64,000 bases of DNA from Streptomyces cylindrosporus. Its GTDB lineage: Bacteria > Actinomycetota > Actinomycetes > Streptomycetales > Streptomycetaceae. The position numbers were made by a program, and so were the translations under genes. Below, one piece after another: positions 17,025-26,259 of the stretch. The stretch lies in NCBI RefSeq assembly GCF_022698165.1, contig NZ_JALDAY010000010.1, positions 372,001-436,000 on the forward strand. The letters run 5' to 3'. Within the stretch, counting starts at the first letter, position 1; each line of letters opens with the position of its first letter. The notes under the pieces were generated by a model, which was given only the letters and a program-made list of their open reading frames with translations, did no database searches and was not told the DNA's origin.

Positions 17025-18475
17025 GGCTCCAGTGGCGCCGCGTGCCGCGCCCGCGCACGCTGCGGGCCCGCCTCACCGTCGGCCTGGTGGTGCTCCTCGC
17101 GGTGAGCTGCGCGGCGGTCGGGGTGGCCGCGGTCATCGAGTTGCAGGGCTTCCTCACCGGCCGGCTCGACGAGCAGCTGAGCCAGGCCGGGAACCGCTTC
17201 GCCCTGAGCCTGGAACACAAGGGGCAGCTGCCCGACGACCACGACGGCGACGAGCGCGGCGACACCCGCCGCCAGTCCACGGGAACCTTCGGCGCCAGGC
17301 TGGTGGACGGCACGGTCACCAACGCGGCGGTCGTCCGCTCGGACGGCACCCAGAACGTCGCCCTCAGCCAGGGCGACAGGAAACAGCTCGCCGCGGTCCC
17401 GGCCGATGGCAAGGGGCACACCGTCGAGCTCTCCGCCCTGGACCACTACCGGCTCCTCGCCTCCCAGGGCATCGACGGCGACGTCCTGATCACCGGCCTG
17501 CCCCTGGAACCGGTGGAGGCCGTCGTCCACCGCCTCGAACTGGTCGCCGGCATCGTCTTCGGCGCCGCCCTCACCCTCACCGGCGTCGCGGGCGCCCTGT
17601 GGGTGCGCTGGTCGCTGCGCCCGCTGAGCCGGGTCGCGGCGACCGCCACCCGGGTCAGCGAACTCCCGCTGGCCAGCGGCGAGGTGGCGCTGCCGCCGCG
17701 GGCCCCGGAGTCCGACCCGCGCAGCGAGGTGGGCCGGGTCGCCGGCGCCTTCAACCGGATGCTGGGCCATGTCGAGGACGCGCTGACGAAACGGCACGCC
17801 AGCGAGGAGCGGCTGCGCAGCTTCGCCGCCGACGCCAGCCACGAGCTGCGCACTCCGGTCGCCTCGGTCCGCGGCCACGCGGAACTGGCCCTGCTGCACC
17901 CCGGCCCGGTCCCGCCGGAGATCACCCGTGCCCTGGAGCGCATCGCCGCCGAGTCCTCCCGGATGGGCGCGATGGTCGACGACCTGCTGCTCCTGGCCCG
18001 CCTCGACGCGGGCCGCCCCCTGGAGTCCGAGCCGGTCGACCTGACCCGTCTGGTGCTGGACGCGGTGACCGACGCGCGGGCCGCGGGCCCCGACCACCGC
18101 TGGGAGCTGGACCTTCCGGAGGACCCGGTCACGGTCACCGGCGACGAACACCGCCTCCACCAGGTGTTGGCCAACCTGCTGGCCAACGCGCGTCTGCACA
18201 CGCCCGTCGGCACCAAGGTCACGGTGACGCTGGAGACGGAGGGCACCACAGCGCTCCTGCAGGTCCACGACGACGGCCCCGGCGTCCCCGAGGACATCCG
18301 CCCGGGCGTCTTCGAACGCTTCACCCGGGCCGACCGCCGCACCAAGGAGGCGACGGGCGGCGCGGGCCTGGGCCTGTCGATCGTGGCCGCGGTCGCGGAG
18401 GCACACGGGGGGACCGTGACGCTGGAGAGCGAGCCGGGGTCCACCACGTTCTCCGTGCGGCTCAGTACTGGGTGA
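17021..18475 (+). CDS. Sensor histidine kinase
   Basis: A 484-residue membrane kinase. There are two transmembrane segments (about 20-45 and 175-200), an extracytoplasmic sensor region between them, a HAMP linker, the H box ASHELRTPVAS with H274, and an ATPase domain with QVLANLLANA (N box), DDGPGVPEDI (G1), FERFTRA (F) and GGAGLGLSIV (G2). The sensor region contains an acidic His/Asp cluster (PDDHDGDERGD) that might bind metal or cations, which is inference. GTG start overlaps the regulator gene. Its end overlaps the convergent L,D-transpeptidase gene by 14 nt. Confidence 0.92.
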   Translation: MRLQWRRVPRPRTLRARLTVGLVVLLAVSCAAVGVAAVIELQGFLTGRLDEQLSQAGNRFALSLEHKGQLPDDHDGDERGDTRRQSTGTFGARLVDGTVTNAAVVRSDGTQNVALSQGDRKQLAAVPADGKGHTVELSALDHYRLLASQGIDGDVLITGLPLEPVEAVVHRLELVAGIVFGAALTLTGVAGALWVRWSLRPLSRVAATATRVSELPLASGEVALPPRAPESDPRSEVGRVAGAFNRMLGHVEDALTKRHASEERLRSFAADASHELRTPVASVRGHAELALLHPGPVPPEITRALERIAAESSRMGAMVDDLLLLARLDAGRPLESEPVDLTRLVLDAVTDARAAGPDHRWELDLPEDPVTVTGDEHRLHQVLANLLANARLHTPVGTKVTVTLETEGTTALLQVHDDGPGVPEDIRPGVFERFTRADRRTKEATGGAGLGLSIVAAVAEAHGGTVTLESEPGSTTFSVRLSTG

Positions 18476-19169
18476 TCACCGTGCTTCCGCCGGTCGTCCC
18501 GATCGCGATGTGCGGCTTCTTCCCCGGGGCCGCCCACTTGAGGATCGCCTTCATGGCGTCCGCCGGCACGGACACACAACCGGCCGTCGCCCCACGCCCG
18601 TTGACGTGGAGGAAGATTCCCGCTCCCCGTTTGTGCACCGGCCGCCGGTAGTTGAAGCCGATGACGAGCGCGTACGCGTACTGCGTCGGATAGGCGCCGA
18701 GCCGCTCCGACTCGGAGGCCCGGCAGTCGGCCGCGAGGGGCTCGGTCCAACGGTTGTACGAGCGTGAGTCGTTGTCCTCGCACCACCACGAACTGCTGTG
18801 CACCGCACGGTACTTGTACGAGGTGCCGGTCGGGGCCGCCTTGATGCCGAAGGCGAACGGGAGGTCGTACAGGCCGGTGGGCGTGGTGTTCGTGCTCTGC
18901 TTGCGTTCGGTGCCCTCGACGAGCCCCTTCGCCCCGAACCGGGCGGCGGCCGAACCGGCCTTCACCCACTGCCCGTTGCGCAGGTCCCACCACGTCACCG
19001 TGCCCGTCGTCGAGCTCGCTTTCGCGGCCACGGCGGTGATCAGCTGCGTACCGCCCCCGGTGTCGGCCATCCGCTCGGGCAGCGGCGGGACGGCGACGCT
19101 CGGCGCCGCCGCGCCGAGCACGAGAAGGGACGCGGACATGAGGGCACCGGCGGCGAGAGCGCTTCGCAT
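18462..19169 (-). CDS. Secreted L,D-transpeptidase-like (YkuD) protein
   Basis: A 235-residue exported protein with an N-terminal signal peptide (about 1-26) and a YkuD-type catalytic motif HVNGRGATAGCVSVP, with H188 and nucleophile C198. Enzymes of this fold form 3-3 crosslinks in peptidoglycan or attach proteins to it. The glycine-rich spacing of the motif is somewhat different from the classical HGT...SHGC form, so it may belong to a divergent subgroup. It has no operon partner here. Confidence 0.78.
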   Translation of the reverse strand: MRSALAAGALMSASLLVLGAAAPSVAVPPLPERMADTGGGTQLITAVAAKASSTTGTVTWWDLRNGQWVKAGSAAARFGAKGLVEGTERKQSTNTTPTGLYDLPFAFGIKAAPTGTSYKYRAVHSSSWWCEDNDSRSYNRWTEPLAADCRASESERLGAYPTQYAYALVIGFNYRRPVHKRGAGIFLHVNGRGATAGCVSVPADAMKAILKWAAPGKKPHIAIGTTGGSTVITQY

Positions 19170-19307
19170 GGCTCAGACCGTAGACGGCGAAGGCGCCGAC
19201 GGCACCGCGAATGGGCCATCCAGGCTCGTCGGAGTGCGGAGGCCGGCGGCCCCCTCCGTGGCCGCCCCGGCCGGCGCACAAACGGGGCGGCCACAGCGCC
19301 TGTCACG

Positions 19308-20183
19308 TCACTTGGTGAGCGTGCAGGCAGCCAGGGAGTCGAGGCCGGTCGGCTTGGCCGCCGTACGGCCGATCGCGATGGCGATGCGGTCGATGGTCGA
19401 CTTCCGCTTGTCGGCGAGCGGGCCGAGGATCGCGTTCTGCACGAAGTTCGGGCCGCCCTGGCCGACGGTGGACTGGAGCCGCTTGTTGGCCTCGTCGATC
19501 TGCGTCTGCAGCAGCGTCAGATTGCGGGTGACCTCGGCCTGCGCCGAGGCGGGGATCGCCGGGAGCTGCGAGGCGACATCAGGGCAGGTGATCGTGCCGA
19601 CGGCGGATGCGTCGGTGCCGGCCGCCTGACCGGTCGCCGCCGCGGAGGCGCTCGCGCTGGGCGTCGCCGCGGCACCGGAACCGGCGTTGCCCGTGGCCGC
19701 GCCGCCGGTGTCGGTGCTGCCCGCGTTCGCGCCGGCCGCGTTCAGCGTGCAGGGCGCGAGCGAGTCGAGGCCGGTCGGCTTGGCCGCCGTACGCCCGATG
19801 GCCGTGGCGATGCGGTTGATCGTCGCCACCCGCTTGTCCTTGAGAGGCCCGAGGATGGCGTTGTTGACGAAGTTCGGCCCGCCCTGGCCCACCGTGTCGA
19901 CCAGCCGCTTGTTGGCCTCGTCGATCTGCGTCTGGAGCAGCGTCAGATTGCGGGTGACCTCGGCCTGGGCGGAGGCCGGGATCGCGGGGAGCTTGGATGC
20001 GACGTCCGGGCAGGTGATGGTGCCCGGGGACGCGGCCAGGGTGCGGGCGTCGTTCCCGCTGCTCTTGGACGGTGTCCCGGCGAGGGCGGTACCGGCGATC
20101 ACCGCTCCGGACAGCGCCACCGCGGCAGCGCCGCCGATGATCGCGACGCGACGCTTGTTGTACTTCGGGAGAGCCCTGGACAT
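19308..20183 (-). CDS. Secreted protein with an internal duplication, function unknown
   Basis: A 291-residue protein with a signal peptide (about residues 12-36, ending GTALAG). Two nearly identical modules, residues 54-147 and 196-289, are offset by 142 residues. Each starts GTITCPDVAS and ends CTL, with cysteine pairs C58/C145 and C200/C287 likely to form disulfides. Between them each module has a conserved helical stretch, LTLLQTQIDEANKRL. The linker (150-195) is Ala/Gly/Thr/Ser rich. I do not recognise the family. It is divergent from argG. Confidence 0.75.
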   Translation of the reverse strand: MSRALPKYNKRRVAIIGGAAAVALSGAVIAGTALAGTPSKSSGNDARTLAASPGTITCPDVASKLPAIPASAQAEVTRNLTLLQTQIDEANKRLVDTVGQGGPNFVNNAILGPLKDKRVATINRIATAIGRTAAKPTGLDSLAPCTLNAAGANAGSTDTGGAATGNAGSGAAATPSASASAAATGQAAGTDASAVGTITCPDVASQLPAIPASAQAEVTRNLTLLQTQIDEANKRLQSTVGQGGPNFVQNAILGPLADKRKSTIDRIAIAIGRTAAKPTGLDSLAACTLTK

Positions 20184-20311
20184 GCGGATGCCTCACTCGG
20201 GTCTGGAGTGACGGTTGTGTCACTGGCGTGTGGCTGGGGTGTACAAACGCGGCGCCTGCGTTCGGCGAGAGGTACGGGAAAGCGGTTGCGGGTGTTCAAG
20301 CCTCCCTCAGA

Positions 20312-20347
20312 TTGACGAATCATGCATCACTCTACATACTCATGCAT
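20312..20347 (+). promoter_or_regulatory. argG promoter with paired TCATGCAT elements
   Basis: TTGACG (20312-20317), 17-bp spacer and CATACT (20335-20340) form a vegetative-type promoter. Two identical TCATGCAT elements (20320-20327 and 20340-20347), 20 bp apart, flank the -10 region. ATGCAT is itself palindromic and similar half-sites occur at the argC promoter, so these are candidate ARG boxes for ArgR. The GTG start of argG lies 31 nt downstream of the second element. Confidence 0.62.
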
Positions 20348-20377
20348 GAGGGTGGAACGCGACGGAAGGAGCACCCC

Positions 20378-21571
<1,194 letters not shown>

Positions 21572-21616
21572 GGTTCCGGCCCGACACCGACCCACCCTCC
21601 CGAGGAGCAAACGCAA

Positions 21617-23047
21617 GTGAGCAGCAACAGCGGTGACGTACGGCTCTGGGGCGGCCGTTTCGCCGACGGTCCCGCCGAGGCCCTGGCGAAGCTGTCCGCG
21701 TCCGTCCACTTCGACTGGCGCCTCGCGCCCTACGACATCGCCGGTTCGCGCGCCCACGCGCGCGTGCTGCACAAGGCGGGCCTGCTCACCGAGGACGAGC
21801 TCCAGCGGATGATCGCCGGCCTCGACCAGCTGGAGGCCGACGTCGCCGACGGCTCGTTCGTGGGCACGATCGCCGACGAGGACGTGCACACCGCCCTGGA
21901 GCGCGGCCTCCTGGAGCGCCTCGGCCCCGACCTCGGCGGCAAGCTCCGCGCCGGCCGCTCCCGCAACGACCAGGTGGCGACCCTCTTCCGCATGTACCTG
22001 CGGGACCACGCCCGCACGGTCGGCGGCCTGATCGCCGACCTCCAGGACGCCCTGATCGGCCTGGCGGAGGCCCACCCGGACGTGGCGATGCCCGGCCGCA
22101 CGCACCTCCAGCACGCCCAGCCGGTCCTGTTCGCCCACCACGTCCTGGCGCACGTCCAGTCCCTGTCCCGGGACGCGGAGAGGCTGCGCCAGTGGGACGA
22201 GCGCACGGCCGTCTCCCCGTACGGCTCCGGCGCCCTCGCCGGCTCCTCCCTCGGCCTGGACCCGGAGGCGGTGGCGGCCGACCTGGGCTTCGAGCACGGC
22301 AGTTCCGCGAACTCCATCGACGGCACGGCCTCCCGCGACTTCGTCGCCGAGTTCGCCTTCATCACCGCGATGATCGGCGTGAACCTCTCCCGGATCGCCG
22401 AGGAGGTCATCATCTGGAACACGAAGGAGTTCTCCTTCGTGACCCTGCACGACGCCTTCTCGACCGGCTCGTCGATCATGCCGCAGAAGAAGAACCCGGA
22501 CATCGCGGAGCTCGCGCGCGGCAAGTCGGGCCGCCTGATCGGCAACCTGACCGGCCTGATGGCCACCCTCAAGGCCCTCCCGCTCGCGTACAACCGCGAC
22601 CTCCAGGAGGACAAGGAGCCGGTCTTCGACTCCATCGACCAGCTGGAGGTCCTGCTCCCGGCCTTCACCGGCATGATGGCCACCCTCACCGTGCACCGCG
22701 AGCGCATGGAGGAACTGGCCCCGGCCGGCTTCTCGCTCGCCACCGACATCGCCGAGTGGCTGGTCAAGCAGGGCGTCCCGTTCCGTGTCGCCCACGAGGT
22801 CGCCGGCGAGTGCGTGAAGGCGGCGGAGGCCGAGGGCAAGGAGCTCGACGAGCTGACCGACGACCAGTTCGCGAAGATCTCCGCCCACCTCACCCCCGAG
22901 GTCCGCACGGTACTGAACGTGCCGGGCGCCCTGGCATCGAGGAACGGCCGCGGCGGTACGGCCCCGAGCGCGGTGGCGATCCAGCTGGCCGAGGTGAAGA
23001 GGGACGTCGCCGCTCAGCACGAGTGGGCGAACGCGAAGAAGAAGTAG
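21617..23047 (+). CDS. argH: Argininosuccinate lyase
   Basis: Final step of arginine synthesis, releasing fumarate. The 476-residue fumarase/aspartase-superfamily protein contains the signature GSSIMPQKKNPD, the N-terminal LWGGRF motif, SRNDQVAT and GRTHLQHAQP with the catalytic histidine. GTG start with GAGGAG upstream. It lies directly behind argG. Confidence 0.95.
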   Translation: MSSNSGDVRLWGGRFADGPAEALAKLSASVHFDWRLAPYDIAGSRAHARVLHKAGLLTEDELQRMIAGLDQLEADVADGSFVGTIADEDVHTALERGLLERLGPDLGGKLRAGRSRNDQVATLFRMYLRDHARTVGGLIADLQDALIGLAEAHPDVAMPGRTHLQHAQPVLFAHHVLAHVQSLSRDAERLRQWDERTAVSPYGSGALAGSSLGLDPEAVAADLGFEHGSSANSIDGTASRDFVAEFAFITAMIGVNLSRIAEEVIIWNTKEFSFVTLHDAFSTGSSIMPQKKNPDIAELARGKSGRLIGNLTGLMATLKALPLAYNRDLQEDKEPVFDSIDQLEVLLPAFTGMMATLTVHRERMEELAPAGFSLATDIAEWLVKQGVPFRVAHEVAGECVKAAEAEGKELDELTDDQFAKISAHLTPEVRTVLNVPGALASRNGRGGTAPSAVAIQLAEVKRDVAAQHEWANAKKK

Positions 23048-23116
23048 CGGTACGCATGTCCGAAGGGCATCGCGGTTACGTTGGTCATGAGCCGTACCGA
23101 CCGAACGGAGCCCGCG

Positions 23117-24088
23117 ATGCCCTTCGCCCGTCTCGCCTCAGCGACGACCCCCACCTGCCACATCGGCCTGGGCCTCGCCGCGGTCGGGCGCCCCGGCTAC
23201 ATCAACCTCGGCCGCGACGAGGACCTCCCCGAGAGCCGTAGCGTCGACGCCCTGCGCGCCCGTACCCACGAACTCCTCGACGCCGCCTACTTCCAGGGCG
23301 TCCGCTACTTCGACGTGGCCCGCTCCTACGGCCGCTCCGAGGAGTTCCTCGCCGACTGGCTCAGCGCCCGCCCCGACATCGACGACATCGTCGTGGGCAG
23401 CAAGTGGGGCTACACCTACACCGCCGGCTGGACGACGGACGCCGAGAAGCACGAGGTCAAGGACCACAGTCTCGGCACGTACGAGCGACAGCGCGCCGAG
23501 ACCGCCGCGATCCTCGGCGAGCGCCTCGACCTCTACCAGATCCACTCGGTGACCCCGGACAGCCCGGCCCTCACCGACAAGGAACTCCACGCCAGGCTCG
23601 CCGAAGCCGCCGCGCAGGGCACCACCATCGGCTTCTCCACCAGCGGCCCGTCCCAGGCGGAGGCCATCCGCGCCGCCCTCGCCGTGACGGTCGACGGCGA
23701 GCCCATCTTCCGTACCGTCCAGTCGACGTACAACGCCCTGGAGACCTCCGCCGCCCCCGCCCTCGCCGAGGCGCACGACGCCGGCCTCACGGTGATCGTC
23801 AAGGAGGGCATGGCCAACGGCCGTCTCGCCGACCCGTACGCCCCGGAAGCCCTCAAGGCCGTAGCCGCGGAAACGTCTCTGGGCTGCGACGCCGTGGCCC
23901 TCGCCCTGATCCTGCGCCGGCCGTGGGCCGGGGTCGTCCTCTCCGGCGCGGCGACGGTGACCCAGCTCGCCTCCAACCTCCACGCGGCAGTCGTGGACCT
24001 GGACGAGGACCAGCTGAACCGCCTGGCCGAACTGGTCGAGGACCCGCAGGAGTACTGGACCCGGCGCAGCAGCCTCCCCTGGCACTGA
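23117..24088 (+). CDS. Aldo/keto reductase
   Basis: A 323-residue NADPH-dependent oxidoreductase with the family tetrad visible: D and Y in RYFDVARSYGRSEEFL, K in VVGSKWGY and H in LYQIHSV. The substrate is unknown. The ATG at 23117 is preceded by CGGAG at good spacing; in-frame alternatives at 23087 (ATG) and 23081 (TTG) lie in a segment that resembles a promoter. After the stop a 14-bp direct repeat GAGCAAGCACGACA occurs twice before the TetR operator. Confidence 0.85.
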   Translation: MPFARLASATTPTCHIGLGLAAVGRPGYINLGRDEDLPESRSVDALRARTHELLDAAYFQGVRYFDVARSYGRSEEFLADWLSARPDIDDIVVGSKWGYTYTAGWTTDAEKHEVKDHSLGTYERQRAETAAILGERLDLYQIHSVTPDSPALTDKELHARLAEAAAQGTTIGFSTSGPSQAEAIRAALAVTVDGEPIFRTVQSTYNALETSAAPALAEAHDAGLTVIVKEGMANGRLADPYAPEALKAVAAETSLGCDAVALALILRRPWAGVVLSGAATVTQLASNLHAAVVDLDEDQLNRLAELVEDPQEYWTRRSSLPWH

Positions 24089-24124
24089 GAGCAAGCACGA
24101 CAGAGCAAGCACGACACACTGACC

Positions 24125-24186
24125 CATGAGACGAGCACGCCTACAGTGAGACGCGAACGTCTCACATGGGTTACGCTTGTCTCATG
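24125..24186. promoter_or_regulatory. Nested dyad operator before the TetR gene
   Basis: The inner perfect palindrome GTGAGACG CGAA CGTCTCAC (24146-24165) is centred at 24155.5. The outer arms CATGAGACGAGC (24125-24136) and GCTTGTCTCATG (24175-24186) match at 11 of 12 positions and share the same centre. The result is four TGAGAC half-sites spaced 20 bp apart on each side. The rightmost half-site includes the ATG start of the TetR gene, so binding would block both transcription and the start region. Autoregulation by the adjacent TetR protein is inferred. Confidence 0.75.
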
Positions 24187-24735
24187 GCTGTAGACCGTGA
24201 CCACGTACTGCGCGCCGCCGCGGCGCTGCTGACCCGCAAGTCCACCGCGACGATGGACGAGGTCGCCAAGGCGGCCGGAATCAGCCGCGCCACGCTGCAC
24301 CGCCACTTCGCGGGCCGTGACGCGCTGGTACGAGCGCTGGAGTCGCTCGGCATCGCCGAGTGCGAGGCGGCCCTGGACACGGCCCGTCCGGGCGAGGGCC
24401 CGGCGGCCGAGGCCGTACGGCGCCTCGTCCGCGCGATCGAACCGTCGGCCGCCCTGCTCGCCTTCCTCTACACCGAGAACCAGCTCTTCGAGGGCGAGCA
24501 GCAGAACGCGGGCTGGACCCGGATCGACGACCGCATCTCCGCGCTGTTCCGGCGCGGACAGGAGAGCGGTGAGTTCCGCATCGACCTGACCCCGGCCTGG
24601 CTCACCGAGGCGCTCTACGGCCTGCTGGCCTCCGGCGCCTGGGCGGTCCTGGAGGGCCGGGTGGCAGCCAAGGACTTCACCTTCATGATCACCGAGCTGC
24701 TGCTCGGTGGCGCACTACGGAGAGAGGAACCATGA
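24184..24735 (+). CDS. TetR-family transcriptional regulator
   Basis: A 183-residue regulator with an N-terminal helix-turn-helix (about 8-50) including TMDEVAKAAGISRATLHRHF and a C-terminal ligand-binding domain. The start at the ATG (MAVDRDHVLR) is preferred; an upstream in-frame ATG (24166) would place the operator inside the gene. Its stop overlaps the MFS exporter start (ATGA), the usual layout of a drug-responsive repressor and its pump. Inducer unknown. Confidence 0.9.
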   Translation: MAVDRDHVLRAAAALLTRKSTATMDEVAKAAGISRATLHRHFAGRDALVRALESLGIAECEAALDTARPGEGPAAEAVRRLVRAIEPSAALLAFLYTENQLFEGEQQNAGWTRIDDRISALFRRGQESGEFRIDLTPAWLTEALYGLLASGAWAVLEGRVAAKDFTFMITELLLGGALRREEP

Positions 24736-26255
24736 CCAGCACCCTGCAGCCGGCGACCACGACCGAGGCGGTGAAGCGTCCCGGCCGTTGGCTCGCGCTG
24801 TCCGTCCTCGTGCTCGCCGTGCTGCTGGTGGCCGTCGACGCGACCGTCCTCGGCCTGGCGACCCCGTACATCAGCGAGGACCTCAAGCCCTCCGGCACCC
24901 AGCTCCTCTGGATCGGAGACGTCTACTCGTTCGTGATCGCAGGCCTCCTGGTCTCGATGGGCAGCCTCGGCGACCGCACAGGCCGCAAGCGCATCCTGCT
25001 CGTCGGCGCCACGGCCTTCGGCGCGATCTCGATCCTCAACGCCTACGCCACGACACCGGAGTTGATGATCCTGGCCCGCGCCCTGCTCGGCGTCGCGGGC
25101 GCGACCCTCATGCCGGCCACCCTGGCCCTGATCCGCAACCTCTTCCACGACCCGCGCGAACGCAGCCTCGCGGTGGGCATCTGGGGCGCGACGGCCTCGG
25201 CGGGCACCGCGATAGGCCCGATAGCGGGCGGTTTCCTGCTCGAACACTTCTGGTGGGGCTCGGTCTTCCTCATCAACCTGCCGGTGATGGCGGTCCTGGT
25301 GGCGGTCGGCATCAAGCTCCTCCCGGAGTCGAAGAACCCGGACCCTGGTCCGTGGGACCTGCTGAGCGTGGTGCTGTCGTTGATCGGCATGATCACGGTG
25401 GTGTACGCGGTCAAGGAGGTGGCGACGCACGGCTTCTCGTGGGACCCGGTCGCCGCGGCGGTACTCGGCCTGACGGCCCTGTACTGGTTCGTCCGCCGCC
25501 AACTGACGCTGCCCACCCCGCTCCTGGACATGCGCCTGTTCCGCCACCGCGGCTTCAGCGGCGCGGTCCTGGCCGACCTCCTGACCATCCTGGGCCTGTC
25601 CGGCCTGGTCTTCTTCCTCTCCCAGTACCTGCAACTGGTGCAGGGCAGGCGCCCGTTCGAGGCGGGCCTGGCGGAGATCCCGGCGGCGGTGGGTGCCGTG
25701 GCAGCGGGCCTGATCGCGGGCCGGGCGGCCCGCCGCTTCTCGGTCCGTACGGTGGTCTCGGGTGGCCTGGCGGCGATCGGCCTCGCCCTGGCCGCGCTCA
25801 CGGTGATCGACGAGTCGACGGGCTATCCGCTCCTCGGCACCGCCCTGCTCTTCGTGGGCATCGGCGCGGGCTTCTCCTTCACGGTGACGTCGGACGTGAT
25901 CCTGTCGTCGGTCCCGAAGGAACAGGCAGGCGCCGCATCGGCGGTCTCCGAAACGGCGTACGAACTGGGCGCGGCCCTGGGCATAGCCGTCCTGGGCTCG
26001 ATCGTGACTGGCGTCTACCGGGACTTCGCAGCCCCGGCGGGCACGCCGTCCGGCGCCCACGAGTCACTGGGCGGTGCGGTGGAGGCGGCGTCCGGAATGC
26101 CGACGGACGCGGCGCAGGCTCTACTGACGTCTGCCCGAGACGCCTTCGTCAACGGCCTGTCGATCGCAGTCGGCGTGGGCGCGATCGTCCTGCTGGCGAC
26201 GGCGGTCGCGGCGTGGTTCATGCTCCGGGGCCAGCGGCTGGACAACGCCGCCTGA
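24732..26255 (+). CDS. MFS multidrug efflux transporter (DHA2 type)
   Basis: A 507-residue transporter with about 14 hydrophobic segments, typical of the 14-TM drug:H+ antiporter family 2 (LfrA/QacA/SmvA-like). Motifs seen are LVAVDATVLGLATPYI in helix 1, GSLGDRTGRKRILL (motif A) and GATASAGTAIGPIAGGFLLE (motif C of antiporters). Expression is probably controlled by the overlapping TetR gene. It converges with the protease-NTPase gene, separated by only 4 nt. Confidence 0.9.
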   Translation: MTSTLQPATTTEAVKRPGRWLALSVLVLAVLLVAVDATVLGLATPYISEDLKPSGTQLLWIGDVYSFVIAGLLVSMGSLGDRTGRKRILLVGATAFGAISILNAYATTPELMILARALLGVAGATLMPATLALIRNLFHDPRERSLAVGIWGATASAGTAIGPIAGGFLLEHFWWGSVFLINLPVMAVLVAVGIKLLPESKNPDPGPWDLLSVVLSLIGMITVVYAVKEVATHGFSWDPVAAAVLGLTALYWFVRRQLTLPTPLLDMRLFRHRGFSGAVLADLLTILGLSGLVFFLSQYLQLVQGRRPFEAGLAEIPAAVGAVAAGLIAGRAARRFSVRTVVSGGLAAIGLALAALTVIDESTGYPLLGTALLFVGIGAGFSFTVTSDVILSSVPKEQAGAASAVSETAYELGAALGIAVLGSIVTGVYRDFAAPAGTPSGAHESLGGAVEAASGMPTDAAQALLTSARDAFVNGLSIAVGVGAIVLLATAVAAWFMLRGQRLDNAA

Positions 26256-26259
26256 GGCG

